A stretch of 64,000 bases of DNA from contig CAWKMC010000056.1 in NCBI GenBank assembly GCA_963850535.1, forward strand, positions 1 through 64,000, in the 5' to 3' direction. Under the pieces are notes generated by a model. The model saw only the letters and a program-made list of their open reading frames with translations, was not told where the DNA came from and did not search any database. The position numbers and the translations under genes were made by a program. Shown one piece after another: positions 33,954 to 43,464 of the stretch (positions within the stretch are counted from its first letter, which is position 1; each line of letters opens with the position of its first letter). Source of the stretch: JAMXLO01 sp963850535 (GTDB lineage Bacteria; Pseudomonadota; Alphaproteobacteria; Acetobacterales; Acetobacteraceae).

Positions 33954-34970
33954 CTAACGTTGGCCCGCCGCCCCTGCGGCGCGGCGGGCCAGGGTCAGCA
34001 CGGCGTTGCGCGCCAGCACACTGTCAGGTGCGCCGGTTTGCTTGCAGCCCAGTTCTGCCTCCGACAGCCCGCTCATCGCCGCCATCAGTGATGCAGAGGG
34101 CCACAACTCCACAGCCCGGCTGAACGCCGCGGCACGACGGAAGAACACCGGTGGCCGCGCGCCCTTCACTGCCTCGGCCACACTGTGTCCATCTTCGACC
34201 GCGAGCCGGACGCGATGCACACGCTGCAGATGCATCAGCCCTGCGCGCAGCACACCCACCGGCGTGGCGCCTTCGGCAAGGGCAAGCTCCAGGGCACGAT
34301 CAGCACGCACCACGTCACCTGCGGTCGCAGCAAACAGCGCATCATCGAGCGACAATCCGGCGAGATCGCCGACGCAGGCCATGGCCGCCGCGAGATCCAC
34401 GCGACCGCGTGGCCCGGCATATAGGGCAAGCTTCTCCGCCTCTGCTCTGGTCGAGACCCGGTCTGCGCCCAAATGGTCCGACAGCCACACCAAGGCGTCG
34501 GCGTCGATCGCAACGCCAGCGTCGCCGAGTACCGCACGGATCGTGTCCCCGAGCGCGCGCCCTTCCTCCGGGTAACAGCCGATCGCGACGCCATCGGGCG
34601 CCGCCTCAACGACGGAGCGCAGGCGCGAGCGGGTCGCGAGTCCGGCGGCCTCCAGGATCACCAACGCCGGTGCGGCGCTCTTGAGGATGCCCGCGACCCG
34701 GTCAGCAACCGCATCCGTGGTTTCGCGCAGACGTACCACTCGTCGCCCTCCGGTCAGCGGCAGCGAGTTGGCCTCATCGGCCAGCGTGCCAGCATCCTCA
34801 CGTCCCAGTTCGGCGATCAGGAAGGGATCATCCAGCGATCCGGCAACCGCCCGGACCAGGGCGGAGGCACGGTCTCGAATCATCCCGTGGTCTTCGCCAT
34901 AGAGCAGCACCACCCGGCAGGCTCCCGGATCGCGCAGAAAGGCAGGCACGCGCTGGGGCGAGAGCTTCAC
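33954..34970 (-). CDS. holA: DNA polymerase III subunit delta
   Basis: HolA opens the beta sliding clamp within the clamp loader. The 338-residue protein begins at GTG 34970, overlapping the lptE stop (GTGA); an upstream reading would overlap lptE. Family segments are PQRVPAFLRDPGACRVVLLY, GEDHGMIRDRASALVRAVAG, FLIAELGREDAGTLADEANS and YPEEGRALGDTIRAVLGDAG, and a C-terminal helical domain ends in RNAVLTLARRAAG. Length is typical. It is the last gene of leuS-lptE-holA. Confidence 0.93.
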   Translation of the reverse strand: MKLSPQRVPAFLRDPGACRVVLLYGEDHGMIRDRASALVRAVAGSLDDPFLIAELGREDAGTLADEANSLPLTGGRRVVRLRETTDAVADRVAGILKSAAPALVILEAAGLATRSRLRSVVEAAPDGVAIGCYPEEGRALGDTIRAVLGDAGVAIDADALVWLSDHLGADRVSTRAEAEKLALYAGPRGRVDLAAAMACVGDLAGLSLDDALFAATAGDVVRADRALELALAEGATPVGVLRAGLMHLQRVHRVRLAVEDGHSVAEAVKGARPPVFFRRAAAFSRAVELWPSASLMAAMSGLSEAELGCKQTGAPDSVLARNAVLTLARRAAGAAGQR

Positions 34971-35491
34971 CCGCTCTTCGCCGCCTGTCGGTGGAAATAG
35001 ACGGCCAATTGCATGGTGATCTGGTCGGCGAGCGCATTGGCGAGGCGGCGCTGAACCACCTCGTTCTCCAGATCGGAGGCGAAGTACTGCGCGTTGATCA
35101 GATTGTAGCCGTCCACAGCCTTGGCCGACCCGCTGGTGATGGTGGTACGCGCCGGATCCTGCGCAACCAGGGTCCATGATGCGCTGCCGATCTCGCGGAT
35201 CCTGGTCGGATTGCTGTCGGGCAGGATCGCGATGGCGTCCCCCGCGATGCCGAAGCCCACCCGCAGTTCGTAGCGCTGGGCGACGCCGCTTCCTGAGCCT
35301 TCGAATCTATTCTGCAGCGCCTGCCGCAGAAGTTGCCCGGGGCGGTCAGGTATGATGGCCACGTGGATCGCCGCCAGTTCCCGCTGAGCAACGCCGGCCT
35401 GCCCTGACGCGGTCGGCATGTAGACCGGCTGAAAGCCGCATCCAGTGAGCGACGCGCCGAATGCCAGCCCGAGCACCTGCCGCCGTTTCAT
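34967..35491 (-). CDS. lptE: LPS-assembly lipoprotein LptE
   Basis: The 174-residue protein starts MKRRQVLGLAFGASLTGCGF, a lipoprotein signal with Cys18 as the acylation site, followed by QPVYMP typical of LptE (formerly RlpB). It would sit in the outer membrane as plug of the LptD pore that inserts lipopolysaccharide. It overlaps leuS (ATGA) and holA (GTGA), the standard alphaproteobacterial arrangement. Confidence 0.93.
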   Translation of the reverse strand: MKRRQVLGLAFGASLTGCGFQPVYMPTASGQAGVAQRELAAIHVAIIPDRPGQLLRQALQNRFEGSGSGVAQRYELRVGFGIAGDAIAILPDSNPTRIREIGSASWTLVAQDPARTTITSGSAKAVDGYNLINAQYFASDLENEVVQRRLANALADQITMQLAVYFHRQAAKSG

Positions 35492-38100
35492 CCCGCGACG
35501 ACGAAGTTGACGATCCGGTTCGGCACGTAGATCTCCTTGACGATCCGCTTGCCTTGCAGCGCTCGGGCGACGTTGGCTTCGACTTTCGCAGCAGCCAGCG
35601 TGTCGTCGCGCGATGTATCGGGCGGCACAGCGATGGTGCCACGCAGCTTGCCCATCACCTGCACCGCAATGGTCACAGTCTCTGCCGCCAGCAGATCGGG
35701 ATCGGCTTCCGGCCAGGGCAGATCGGCGACCAACGTTGCGGTGGCCGGGTGCATACGGCTGTACATTTCTTCCGCAAGGTGCGGCGTCATCGGTGCCATC
35801 AGTCGAGCGAGTATCTCGACTGCCTCGCGTCGCGCCGCTGTCAGTCCGCCGGCCTGTTCGGCTCTCTCGGCATCACCAATCGCGTTCGCCAGTTCGTACA
35901 GCCTCGCCACCGCGACATTGAAGGCGAAGCTCTCGAGTGCTTCGGTCACTGCGGCAACCGTGCCGTGGCTGATGCGTCGTAACGCCCAGGCGGCGTCCGA
36001 TGTCCCGTCATCATCAGGATCGGGTAAGTTCTCCAGCAGCCGGAATACCCGCTGGATAAAGCGGGAAGCGCCCGCCACGCCAGCCTCGGTCCACTCCATG
36101 TCGCGATCCGGCGGGTTGTCCGACATGATGAACCAGCGAGCGGTGTCAGCGCCGTAGCGGGCGATGATCGGCTCGGGGGCCACAGTGTTGCGCTTCGACT
36201 TGCTCATCGCTTCGACGCGGCCGACCACCACCGGGTCGCCGGTCGACCGATGCACTGCGTTCCCGTCCGGCTGTTTGACCACTTCGTCGGGATACAGCCA
36301 GGTGCCGTTCGGCCCCGGGGCCGAGCGGTAGCTTTCGTGCGTCACCATGCCCTGGGTGAACAGGCCGGCGAACGGCTCCTCGACGTTCAGGTGCCCGGTG
36401 CGCTTCATCGCCCGGACGAAGAAGCGCGAATACAGCAAGTGCAGGATCGCGTGCTCGATGCCGCCGATATACTGATCGACCGGCAGCCAGTGATCGACGG
36501 CTTTCCGCTCTACCGGCGCGTCGGCATGCGGGCTGCAGAAACGGGCAAAATACCACGAGCTGTCAACGAAGGTGTCGAACGTGTCGGTCTCCCGCCGAGC
36601 TGGCGCACTGCACTGTGGACAGGCGACGTGTTTCCACGTCGGATGATGGTCGAGCGGGTTGCCCGGCCGGTCGAACCGCGCATCATCCGGTAGTTTCACC
36701 GGCAACTGATCGTCCGGCACCGGCACAACGCCGCATGCGTCGCAGTGGATCATCGGGATCGGGCAGCCCCAGCCACGCTGCCGGCTTACTCCCCAGTCGC
36801 GCAGCCGCCAGTTCACCTCGCCGCGGCCGATGTGCCGCTGCTCCAGTTCCCCGATGATCCGGCGCTTCGCCGTCTCGACATCCAGGCCATTGAGGAAATC
36901 GGAATTGATGATGGCGCCGGGACCGACATACGCGTCGTTACCGACCGCGAATGTCGCCGCATCGGCGCCAGGCGGCAGCACCACAGGCAACACGGAAAGG
37001 CCATACTTGCGGGCAAAGTCGAGGTCCCGCTGATCGTGCGCCGGGCAGCCGAAGATCGCGCCGGTGCCGTACTCCATCAACACGAAGTTGGCGATCCACA
37101 CCGGGAATGTCGCATCGCAGAACGGATGTTTGACGCGTATCCCGGTGTCGTAGCCACGCTTTTCGGCCGTTTCGATCGTTGCCTCTGACGTGCCCATGCG
37201 CCGGCAGTCAGCGATGAACCCCGCTGCTTTCGGGTCACGCTCGGCGAGCGCTGCCGACAACGGATGCTCTGGCGCAAGCGCCAGGAACGACATGCCGAAC
37301 AACGTGTCAGGCCGGGTCGTGTAAACCTCGACCTGATCGATGCTCCTCTCTGGCCGTTCGAGGGAAAAATTCAGTCGCGCGCCCTCGCTGCGGCCGATCC
37401 AGTTGGCCTGCATTACCCGCACACGCTCGGGCCAGCGGTCCAGGGTCGTCAGCGCATCCAGCAATTCCTGGGCGTAATCGGTGATCTTCAGGAACCACTG
37501 GCTGAGCTGCTTCTTCTCGACCACCGCGCCGGAGCGCCAGCCGCGGCCATCGATCACCTGCTCGTTGGCCAGCACCGTGCCATCGACCGGATCCCAATTG
37601 ACCCAACTCTCCTTGCGTTCAGCGAGGCCAGCGCGCCAGAAATCCAGGAACAGTTTCTGCTGGTGGCCGTAATAGGTCGGGTCGCAGGTGGCGAACTCGC
37701 GCTCCCATTCCAGCGAGAGGCCGATGCGCTGCAACTCGGCGCGCATCGCCGCGATATTGTCCCAGGTCCACTTCGCCGGGTGAATGCCGCGCTCGCGCGC
37801 CGCGTTCTCGGCCGGCAGGCCAAAGGCGTCCCAGCCCATCGGATGCATCACGGTGAAGCCGCGCGCCCGCTTATAGCGCGCCACCACGTCACCCATGACG
37901 TAGTTGCGCATGTGACCGATATGAATGTTCCCGCTGGGATACGGGAACATCTCCAGGACATAGTATTTGGGCTTGTTGCCCGAGGGCACGTCGGCAACGC
38001 GGAAGCAGCCCCGCTCCGCCCAGGCACGCTGCCACCGTGGCTCGGCCTGCTTGAAATCAAAGCGCGGCGGCTCGGCCGCGACAGTCACGCCCTCGTTCAT
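35488..38100 (-). CDS. leuS: Leucyl-tRNA synthetase
   Basis: The 870-residue class I synthetase attaches leucine to tRNA-Leu. ATG at 38100 begins MNEGVTVAAEPPRFDFKQAE. The HIGH motif is at residues 60-63 (PYPSGNIHIGH), the editing domain contains TTRPDTLFGMSFLALAPEHP and GCPAHDQRDLDFARKYGLSV, a zinc-type ribbon reads HCDACGVVP and CPQCSAP, and the KMSKS loop is AMSKSKRNTV. Full family length; no frame problem. The start upstream at 38202 lacks homologous sequence. leuS-lptE-holA overlap by 4 bp each. Confidence 0.97.
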   Translation of the reverse strand: MNEGVTVAAEPPRFDFKQAEPRWQRAWAERGCFRVADVPSGNKPKYYVLEMFPYPSGNIHIGHMRNYVMGDVVARYKRARGFTVMHPMGWDAFGLPAENAARERGIHPAKWTWDNIAAMRAELQRIGLSLEWEREFATCDPTYYGHQQKLFLDFWRAGLAERKESWVNWDPVDGTVLANEQVIDGRGWRSGAVVEKKQLSQWFLKITDYAQELLDALTTLDRWPERVRVMQANWIGRSEGARLNFSLERPERSIDQVEVYTTRPDTLFGMSFLALAPEHPLSAALAERDPKAAGFIADCRRMGTSEATIETAEKRGYDTGIRVKHPFCDATFPVWIANFVLMEYGTGAIFGCPAHDQRDLDFARKYGLSVLPVVLPPGADAATFAVGNDAYVGPGAIINSDFLNGLDVETAKRRIIGELEQRHIGRGEVNWRLRDWGVSRQRGWGCPIPMIHCDACGVVPVPDDQLPVKLPDDARFDRPGNPLDHHPTWKHVACPQCSAPARRETDTFDTFVDSSWYFARFCSPHADAPVERKAVDHWLPVDQYIGGIEHAILHLLYSRFFVRAMKRTGHLNVEEPFAGLFTQGMVTHESYRSAPGPNGTWLYPDEVVKQPDGNAVHRSTGDPVVVGRVEAMSKSKRNTVAPEPIIARYGADTARWFIMSDNPPDRDMEWTEAGVAGASRFIQRVFRLLENLPDPDDDGTSDAAWALRRISHGTVAAVTEALESFAFNVAVARLYELANAIGDAERAEQAGGLTAARREAVEILARLMAPMTPHLAEEMYSRMHPATATLVADLPWPEADPDLLAAETVTIAVQVMGKLRGTIAVPPDTSRDDTLAAAKVEANVARALQGKRIVKEIYVPNRIVNFVVAG

Positions 38101-38158
38101 GGTGGATGTATCGTGCGGTGCCGACGGGCTGGCAAGTGTCGCGTTACAACCTGTCGGG

Positions 38159-39310
38159 CTAAGCTGCCATCTCCAATATCTCGCGCACCTGCGCCGGTCC
38201 ATCGATGCGTCGCGGGTTGCGCGGCACCCATGGCGTGCCCATCGCCTGCTCCGCCATGCGATCGAACGAGTCGCGGCCCACCTTTACCGCCGCCAGGCTG
38301 CGCGGCATGCCGAGGCCGGCGATGAATGCGTCGAGCACTTCGGCCGCGTCCTCGCCGGGATGGTCCATGGCGGCCGACACCAGTTCCTGCCGTGCGGCAT
38401 TCGCCGGTTTGTTCCACCGCATAACCGCCGGCAGCATGACGCACGACGTGTGTCCGTGCGGGATGTCGAACAGCGCGCCCAGCACATAGCCGATGCCGTG
38501 GCTCGCCCCCATCGGCACACCGGCGGCCAGCGGCCCCATCGAGAGCCAGGAGCCCATCTGGCAGTCGAGCCGCGCTGCGAGGTCCGATGGATGCGCCTTC
38601 ACCCGCGGCAGTCCACTTGCCAGCAGCGACAGCCCCCGCAGGGCCTGCGCATCGGCGTAGGGATTTGCCTCGTTCGAGCAGATGCCCTCGACACAGTGGT
38701 CCACCGCGCGAATGCCCGTGGACAGGAACAGCCACTCCGGCGTGTGCACAGTGACGGCCGGGTCGAGAACCACGGCGCGAGGGATGATGCGGGGATGGCG
38801 GATCAGTTCCTTTACCTGGCGCCGCTCGTCGGTAACGCCGGCAATGGCCGAGAACTCGCCAGCCGACAGCGTGGTGGGCACGGTGATCTGCCGCATCGTG
38901 GGCGCTTTGCATGGCGGCGGGTTGCCATCGACCGGACGCAGCGTATCGATCGCCTCCGGCGTGCGTATGTCGTTGGCGAGACAAAGCTGCACCGCCTTGG
39001 CGCCATCGGTGATCGACCCGCCACCGACTGTGACAATGAGATCAGCGCCAAGCCCGCGGGCCTGCTCAGCGGCGGCAATGACGGCGCTCCGTGGCGTGTG
39101 TGGCGGCATGCGATCGAACGTGCCGACACAGCGATTGCCGAGTGCACGGCGCACCTTCTCGATCTCGTCCGTCTGCTGGTTCAGCGTGCCGCTGACCATC
39201 AGGAGTACGCGCTGTGCGTCCTGCGCCAGTTCAGCGACCGCCTGGGCGGCGGGTATGCCGAACAGCACCTGTTCCATCTGGCTGAATACGACACGGCCGG
39301 ACTGCAGCAT
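38159..39310 (-). CDS. Iron-containing alcohol dehydrogenase (maleylacetate-reductase-like)
   Basis: ATG at 39310 has a GGGAGGAC site. The 383-residue protein has the group III Fe-ADH layout: DLIVTVGGGSITDGAKAVQL (nucleotide site, residues about 90-110), VPTTLSAGEFSAIAGVTD, RAVDHCVEGICSN, SHGIGYVLGALFDIPHGHTS with the metal His residues. It is nearer to maleylacetate reductases than to ethanol dehydrogenases in its general form, which would fit aromatic catabolism. It lies 124 nt downstream of the importer permease on the same strand and is probably the last gene of that operon. Confidence 0.85.
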   Translation of the reverse strand: MLQSGRVVFSQMEQVLFGIPAAQAVAELAQDAQRVLLMVSGTLNQQTDEIEKVRRALGNRCVGTFDRMPPHTPRSAVIAAAEQARGLGADLIVTVGGGSITDGAKAVQLCLANDIRTPEAIDTLRPVDGNPPPCKAPTMRQITVPTTLSAGEFSAIAGVTDERRQVKELIRHPRIIPRAVVLDPAVTVHTPEWLFLSTGIRAVDHCVEGICSNEANPYADAQALRGLSLLASGLPRVKAHPSDLAARLDCQMGSWLSMGPLAAGVPMGASHGIGYVLGALFDIPHGHTSCVMLPAVMRWNKPANAARQELVSAAMDHPGEDAAEVLDAFIAGLGMPRSLAAVKVGRDSFDRMAEQAMGTPWVPRNPRRIDGPAQVREILEMAA

Positions 39311-39433
39311 GTGGATGTCCTCCCGGTTGACGCAGGAAAGAGTACAGCGAGCCCGAGAAGAACGCGATGCAATGCCGGTGGCGCTGAACAGCTTAGGTCT
39401 CGGCGTCATGGCCGGCCCTCACGATTCGACACG

Positions 39434-40315
39434 TCAGGACGGCTGGACTTCCCACTTCTCGATCGTCCGCTTCTCTATCGTACCGACGATCAGCTTCTCG
39501 GTCGCGTAACCGACAACAGCGACGAGAATCATCGCCGTCATCAGATCGACCGCGCGGAACTGGAAGCGCGATTCCATCAGCAGGTATCCGATGCCGTCCT
39601 GCGAGGCCAGCATCTCGCCGGCGACAATCATCCGCCACGCACCACCAAGCGCGATACGCAGGCCGGTGATGATGAACGGTATCGTTGCGGGCAGCACGAT
39701 GCGAAAGAAGAGCGACAACCCACGAGCGCCAAAGCAGCGACCCGCGTCGAGGATGGTCGGGCTGATCAGCCGCGCACCGGCCTCGGCATTGAACAACAGC
39801 GGGAAGAAGGTCGTTGCGAAGACAACGAACACCACCGCTGCGTCGCCGAGGCCGAACCACAAGATTGCCAGCGGGATCCAGGCGATGCCGGGAATTGGGT
39901 AGAGCACCTGGATACTCGGCATGATGTACTCGCGCAGGGCGGTGATGCGGCCGAGCGCAAGGCCGAGAGGGATCGCAACGACGGCGGCGGTGACGAAGCC
40001 GGCCATGGCTCGCAGGAAGCTGTGCGACAGATGGACGTAGATGTTCGGCCCGTACAGCCAGTGCGGATCGGAGACCGCGAGCGTGCTGATGACGTTGCGC
40101 AGCACAGTCAATGGCTGTGGCAACAGCAGGTCCAGATCCAACCATTGCGACGCGAATTGCCATACCAGCAGGATTGCCAGAAGGCCTGCACAGCCGCGCA
40201 GCATCCGACGCAGGCGTAGACGCCGATTCCGCTGCTTCAGGTCTGTCTGAAAGTCAGCACGACGATAGCCAGAAGGAGCGGCGACCGGGGTGACGATCCG
40301 CTCGACGGCGTTCAT
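39434..40315 (-). CDS. ABC transporter permease (SsuC/TauC type)
   Basis: ATG at 40315 overlaps the stop of the binding-protein gene (ATGA). The 293-residue protein has about six spans and the EAA loop GARLISPTILDAGRCFGARG followed by LFFRIVLPATIPFIITGLRI, as in nitrate, sulfonate and taurine permeases. It would pair with the binding protein at 40312-41319 and the ATPase at 43445-44218. Upstream in-frame sequence is not homologous. Confidence 0.9.
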   Translation of the reverse strand: MNAVERIVTPVAAPSGYRRADFQTDLKQRNRRLRLRRMLRGCAGLLAILLVWQFASQWLDLDLLLPQPLTVLRNVISTLAVSDPHWLYGPNIYVHLSHSFLRAMAGFVTAAVVAIPLGLALGRITALREYIMPSIQVLYPIPGIAWIPLAILWFGLGDAAVVFVVFATTFFPLLFNAEAGARLISPTILDAGRCFGARGLSLFFRIVLPATIPFIITGLRIALGGAWRMIVAGEMLASQDGIGYLLMESRFQFRAVDLMTAMILVAVVGYATEKLIVGTIEKRTIEKWEVQPS

Positions 40316-41319
40316 GTGCGCGGTTGCACGAAGTTCAGATCGAACACATCGGTCAGCTTGAGCTTCGGCGAGATTTCGCCACGCGCGACCATTGCCGCCC
40401 CCAGGATATCCCACCACACCTGCGCTGCAGCCGGTGTCATGCCGACGCGCGGATCGAAGCGCTCGTACATGTCCTCGATTACGGCGGGATCCTGGCGTGA
40501 CCATTCTGCCATGACCGCCACCATCTCCGGCTTCGGCACAGATGCATAACTGGCGCTCGCGTCCCGCAGTGCCTGAGTGAAGCGTTTGGTGACATCAGGA
40601 TGTGCTGCGATGAAGGCGCGGTTGCCGCAAACGCCGGTGCCAGGGAGTTGCTTGGCCTGAGGGCCGAAGTCGCCGCGATCGCTGCTCATGAAGACGAAGC
40701 CGGTTTTCGCGCGCAGCGCCAGCGTAGTGGTGAGGGCATCATGCATGAAGCCATCGAGCTGGTGGCTGACCATGGCCGGCAGCATTTCCGGGCCGCCGAC
40801 GGTTAGGAACTGCCATTGAAAGTCGTTGGTAGTCAGTCCCTTGGTGCGAAGGAAGGCACGGAACAGGATCAGATGATAGGAGGACGGATTGGACAGGCCG
40901 ACGCGCAGCTTCATACCACGCAGTTCGTCGAGCGACTTGCCTTGCAGGTCGCTGCGCAGAACGAAGAAGGAGCCGCCGGAGATGCCGCCCTCGATCAAAG
41001 CGACGGGCGGCGGTTTGCCGGCTTCGACGTAACGAGAGTCCACGTGTGCCACTTCGCCACTGGCGCCGAGGTAGAAATCGATCCCGCCACGCAAGAGCTG
41101 CTCGATGCCGGCAGACGTCTGACCAGACGGGAACGGGTTCTCGGCGATTTCGAGGCCGTTCTGGGTGAAGGCGCCCGTCTTGACTGCGATCCAGTAGACC
41201 ACGGTGACGATGTTCGGCTTCAGCATGCCGACCTTGATGCGGTCTGCAGCAAAGGCGCGCGCGCTTCCCAGGCTGGTCAGCGCCAAGGCTGGAATCGCGA
41301 GCACGCAGCGCCGGTGCAT
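40312..41319 (-). CDS. ABC transporter substrate-binding protein (NMT1/SsuA type)
   Basis: The 335-residue protein starts MHRRCVLAIPALALTSLGSA, a signal peptide, then KVGMLKPNIVTVVYWIAVKT and FPSGQTSAGIEQLLRGGIDF typical of periplasmic binding proteins for sulfonates, nitrate, riboflavin precursors or aromatic acids. The ligand cannot be read. It follows the amidohydrolase by 4 nt and overlaps the permease by ATGA. Confidence 0.9.
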   Translation of the reverse strand: MHRRCVLAIPALALTSLGSARAFAADRIKVGMLKPNIVTVVYWIAVKTGAFTQNGLEIAENPFPSGQTSAGIEQLLRGGIDFYLGASGEVAHVDSRYVEAGKPPPVALIEGGISGGSFFVLRSDLQGKSLDELRGMKLRVGLSNPSSYHLILFRAFLRTKGLTTNDFQWQFLTVGGPEMLPAMVSHQLDGFMHDALTTTLALRAKTGFVFMSSDRGDFGPQAKQLPGTGVCGNRAFIAAHPDVTKRFTQALRDASASYASVPKPEMVAVMAEWSRQDPAVIEDMYERFDPRVGMTPAAAQVWWDILGAAMVARGEISPKLKLTDVFDLNFVQPRT

Positions 41320-41323
41320 CAAC

Positions 41324-42478
41324 TCAAAGTCCGCAGCGGGCGTAGAAGCGGACGGGGTTCTCCCAGAACAACTTGCGCTTCCGCTCTTCCGACATGTGCT
41401 TCCAGCCAAGCACGATGTTGACCAACTCCGGAAACGCGCTTTCGCCATGCGGATAGTCTGAGGCGTACATCAGCACATGCTCGCCAACGATATCGGCCAC
41501 CATGTTGGTCACCTTCTCGCCCTCCGACATTTCAATGCTCTGATAGTAGCGTCCGCCCATGACGTATTCGCTGGGATGATGCTTGAGATCAGGCGGCAGC
41601 GCGGAGCGGATGGTTTCCATGTGCTCGTCCAGGCGCGCCATCCAGAATGGCAACCAGCCGTGGCCGGCTTCCAGGCAGCCAAGACGCAAACGCGGGAAAC
41701 GGTCGAGCAGACCGCTGCCAATCAGAGCCGCCATGTTGCGCATGCCGCACCACGGATGCGCAGAGGAGCGCTGCAGCCAGAGATTGTCCCAAGTGTCCAA
41801 TCCACCAGGCGCATAGGGCGGCATGACGGTGAAGGTGTGCAGTACCGCCGACAGATTGAGCTCCTGCGCTTCCGCCCAGATCGGATCGAGCGACGGCAGA
41901 TCGATCGGCGTGCCGTACGGCGCATAGACCAACACACCCCAGGCCCAACGCTCGCGCCCGGCACGACGCATCTCCTGAATGCTGCCTTCGACGTCGCGTG
42001 AACTGGCCAATACTACGCCGCCTAGCCGCTCGGGGTACGGACCACAGTAGTCGGCCATCCAGCGATGGAAGGCGCGATACATGGCGGTTTCCAGCGCGAC
42101 GTCGTCACCGGTGGTGAAGGTGCCGAACCAGCCCGAGGGCAGCATGAAATTCACATCAGCGCCTTCGAAGTCCATATCAGCGATGCGCGCGGCGGATGAA
42201 CGATCGACATCGGGCGAAATCGCACGCTCGCGCTTCACGCCGGTGAATCCGGCCATGTATCCGCCGGGAGCCTCGTCGGCTTTCTCGGTGTATAGCCGGC
42301 GCTGGTACTTGCGCTGCCCCTTGTTATAGGACACGTGGCCGCTGCGGCTGGTCGCCTTGTATTGATCCCAAGCGTTCAGGCGCGCCTTGTCGTCCTTGCT
42401 CAGATAAGGCTCGAGCACATCGACATAGGGACCGACATGGGCGTCGGTGTCGAAGAATTTGTAGCCGTCGCGTGCCAT
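41324..42478 (-). CDS. Amidohydrolase 2 family protein (second copy type)
   Basis: The 384-residue protein starts MARDGYKFFDTDAHVGPYVD; the metal motif is DTDAH instead of DxHxH. Later ARIADMDFEGADVNFMLPSG, RLRLGCLEAGHGWLPFWMAR and LMYASDYPHGESAFP (conserved Asp) place it in the ACMSD/LigW-like decarboxylase or hydrolase group. In its operon it may open or decarboxylate the imported compound. It begins 14 nt after the PEP-mutase-family gene. Confidence 0.85.
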   Translation of the reverse strand: MARDGYKFFDTDAHVGPYVDVLEPYLSKDDKARLNAWDQYKATSRSGHVSYNKGQRKYQRRLYTEKADEAPGGYMAGFTGVKRERAISPDVDRSSAARIADMDFEGADVNFMLPSGWFGTFTTGDDVALETAMYRAFHRWMADYCGPYPERLGGVVLASSRDVEGSIQEMRRAGRERWAWGVLVYAPYGTPIDLPSLDPIWAEAQELNLSAVLHTFTVMPPYAPGGLDTWDNLWLQRSSAHPWCGMRNMAALIGSGLLDRFPRLRLGCLEAGHGWLPFWMARLDEHMETIRSALPPDLKHHPSEYVMGGRYYQSIEMSEGEKVTNMVADIVGEHVLMYASDYPHGESAFPELVNIVLGWKHMSEERKRKLFWENPVRFYARCGL

Positions 42479-42492
42479 GTGCTGTCCTCCGA

Positions 42493-43464
42493 TCAGGAAA
42501 GGTTGCCGCCCGCCGAGCGGCGGTATTTGTTCAGAGAAGCGGGCGACAAATAGCGCTCTTCAAGCGCGCGCTGCTTGTCGAGCCCTTCGCCATCAGGCGG
42601 CAGATCCGGGACGATGTATGGGCGATTTTTGCGGCTGGCGACGAACTCCTCCCAGGCGGCGACGCCGCGGGAGGAAAAATCCGCCATGAAATCGGACAGC
42701 GCCGCCCAGATCACGTGATGCGAGAAACTTGGCAGCCAGCCGATGGTGACGCCAAGTTCAAGATGCTCTTCCAGCGACAAATAGCGCGGCAGCTTCCCGC
42801 GCATGAACGACAGGGGACAGGATACGGCCTGGCGCGCCCGCTTGATCTCTTCGGTGGAATGCGGCGATTCAAGCTGTACCCAGTCAACGCCGGCTTCGCG
42901 CTGATAAGCGGATAGGCGCTGCAATGTGTCGTCAAGGCCACCATTCGCTGCGTCGCGCGCGTAGCACTGCGCCATGATCACGAAGTCCGGGTCGAGTTCG
43001 TTCTTCATGTCCACCGCCGCGCGGTAACGCACGATGGCCTGCTCAAGCGGCACGACTTCCAAGCCGGCGCTTTGTGTGCGCCGCTTGCCCTCGATCGGCT
43101 GATCATCAATGCGGATGCCGGCGATACCGGCGTGGATGCTCTCGCGCACGAGACGGCGCACCGCCATGATCCCGCCGTGTCCGGTGTCGCCGTCGATGAT
43201 CACCGGTGTCGCGACACTATTCGCGATCCAGCCGGCGATCTGCACGCATTCGGTCATCGTAGCGGTGCCAACATCGGCCATCCCGGTGTAGCCGCCAACC
43301 ACGGCGCTGGTGCCGACGAACATCGCCTCGCAGCCGGCGCGTTCCATGATGCGCGCCAGCGCCGCGGTCGGTGGATGCATCACCGACAGCACCTTGCCCT
43401 GACGATGGATCAGTTGCTTCAGCCGCGTGGTCGCGCGCGGGCGATCACTCTGTGGCAACGCCAT
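42493..43464 (-). CDS. Isocitrate lyase/PEP mutase family enzyme
   Basis: The 323-residue protein has FVGTSAVVGGYTGMADVGTA, TPVIIDGDTGHGGIMAVRRL (metal Asp region D-x-D), AGIRIDDQPIEGKRRTQSAG and CYARDAANGGLDDTLQRLSA. Members cleave or form a C-C or C-P bond next to a carboxylate (methylisocitrate lyase, oxaloacetate hydrolase, PEP mutase). The typical lyase loop K-K-C-G-H is not present (QPIEGKRRTQSAG instead), so a lyase of a different oxo-acid is more likely than isocitrate lyase. It overlaps the ATPase gene by 20 nt. Confidence 0.85.
   Translation of the reverse strand: MALPQSDRPRATTRLKQLIHRQGKVLSVMHPPTAALARIMERAGCEAMFVGTSAVVGGYTGMADVGTATMTECVQIAGWIANSVATPVIIDGDTGHGGIMAVRRLVRESIHAGIAGIRIDDQPIEGKRRTQSAGLEVVPLEQAIVRYRAAVDMKNELDPDFVIMAQCYARDAANGGLDDTLQRLSAYQREAGVDWVQLESPHSTEEIKRARQAVSCPLSFMRGKLPRYLSLEEHLELGVTIGWLPSFSHHVIWAALSDFMADFSSRGVAAWEEFVASRKNRPYIVPDLPPDGEGLDKQRALEERYLSPASLNKYRRSAGGNLS

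Noticed and set aside
37967..40219. A 750-codon open frame on the plus strand
   Set aside because: It is antisense to leuS start, the iron dehydrogenase and the permease, all strongly supported; composition is Arg/Ala/His-rich as expected for a GC-rich shadow.
42493..43464. Annotation as isocitrate lyase or methylisocitrate lyase
   Set aside because: The KKCGH-type catalytic loop is missing, so only the superfamily is assigned.
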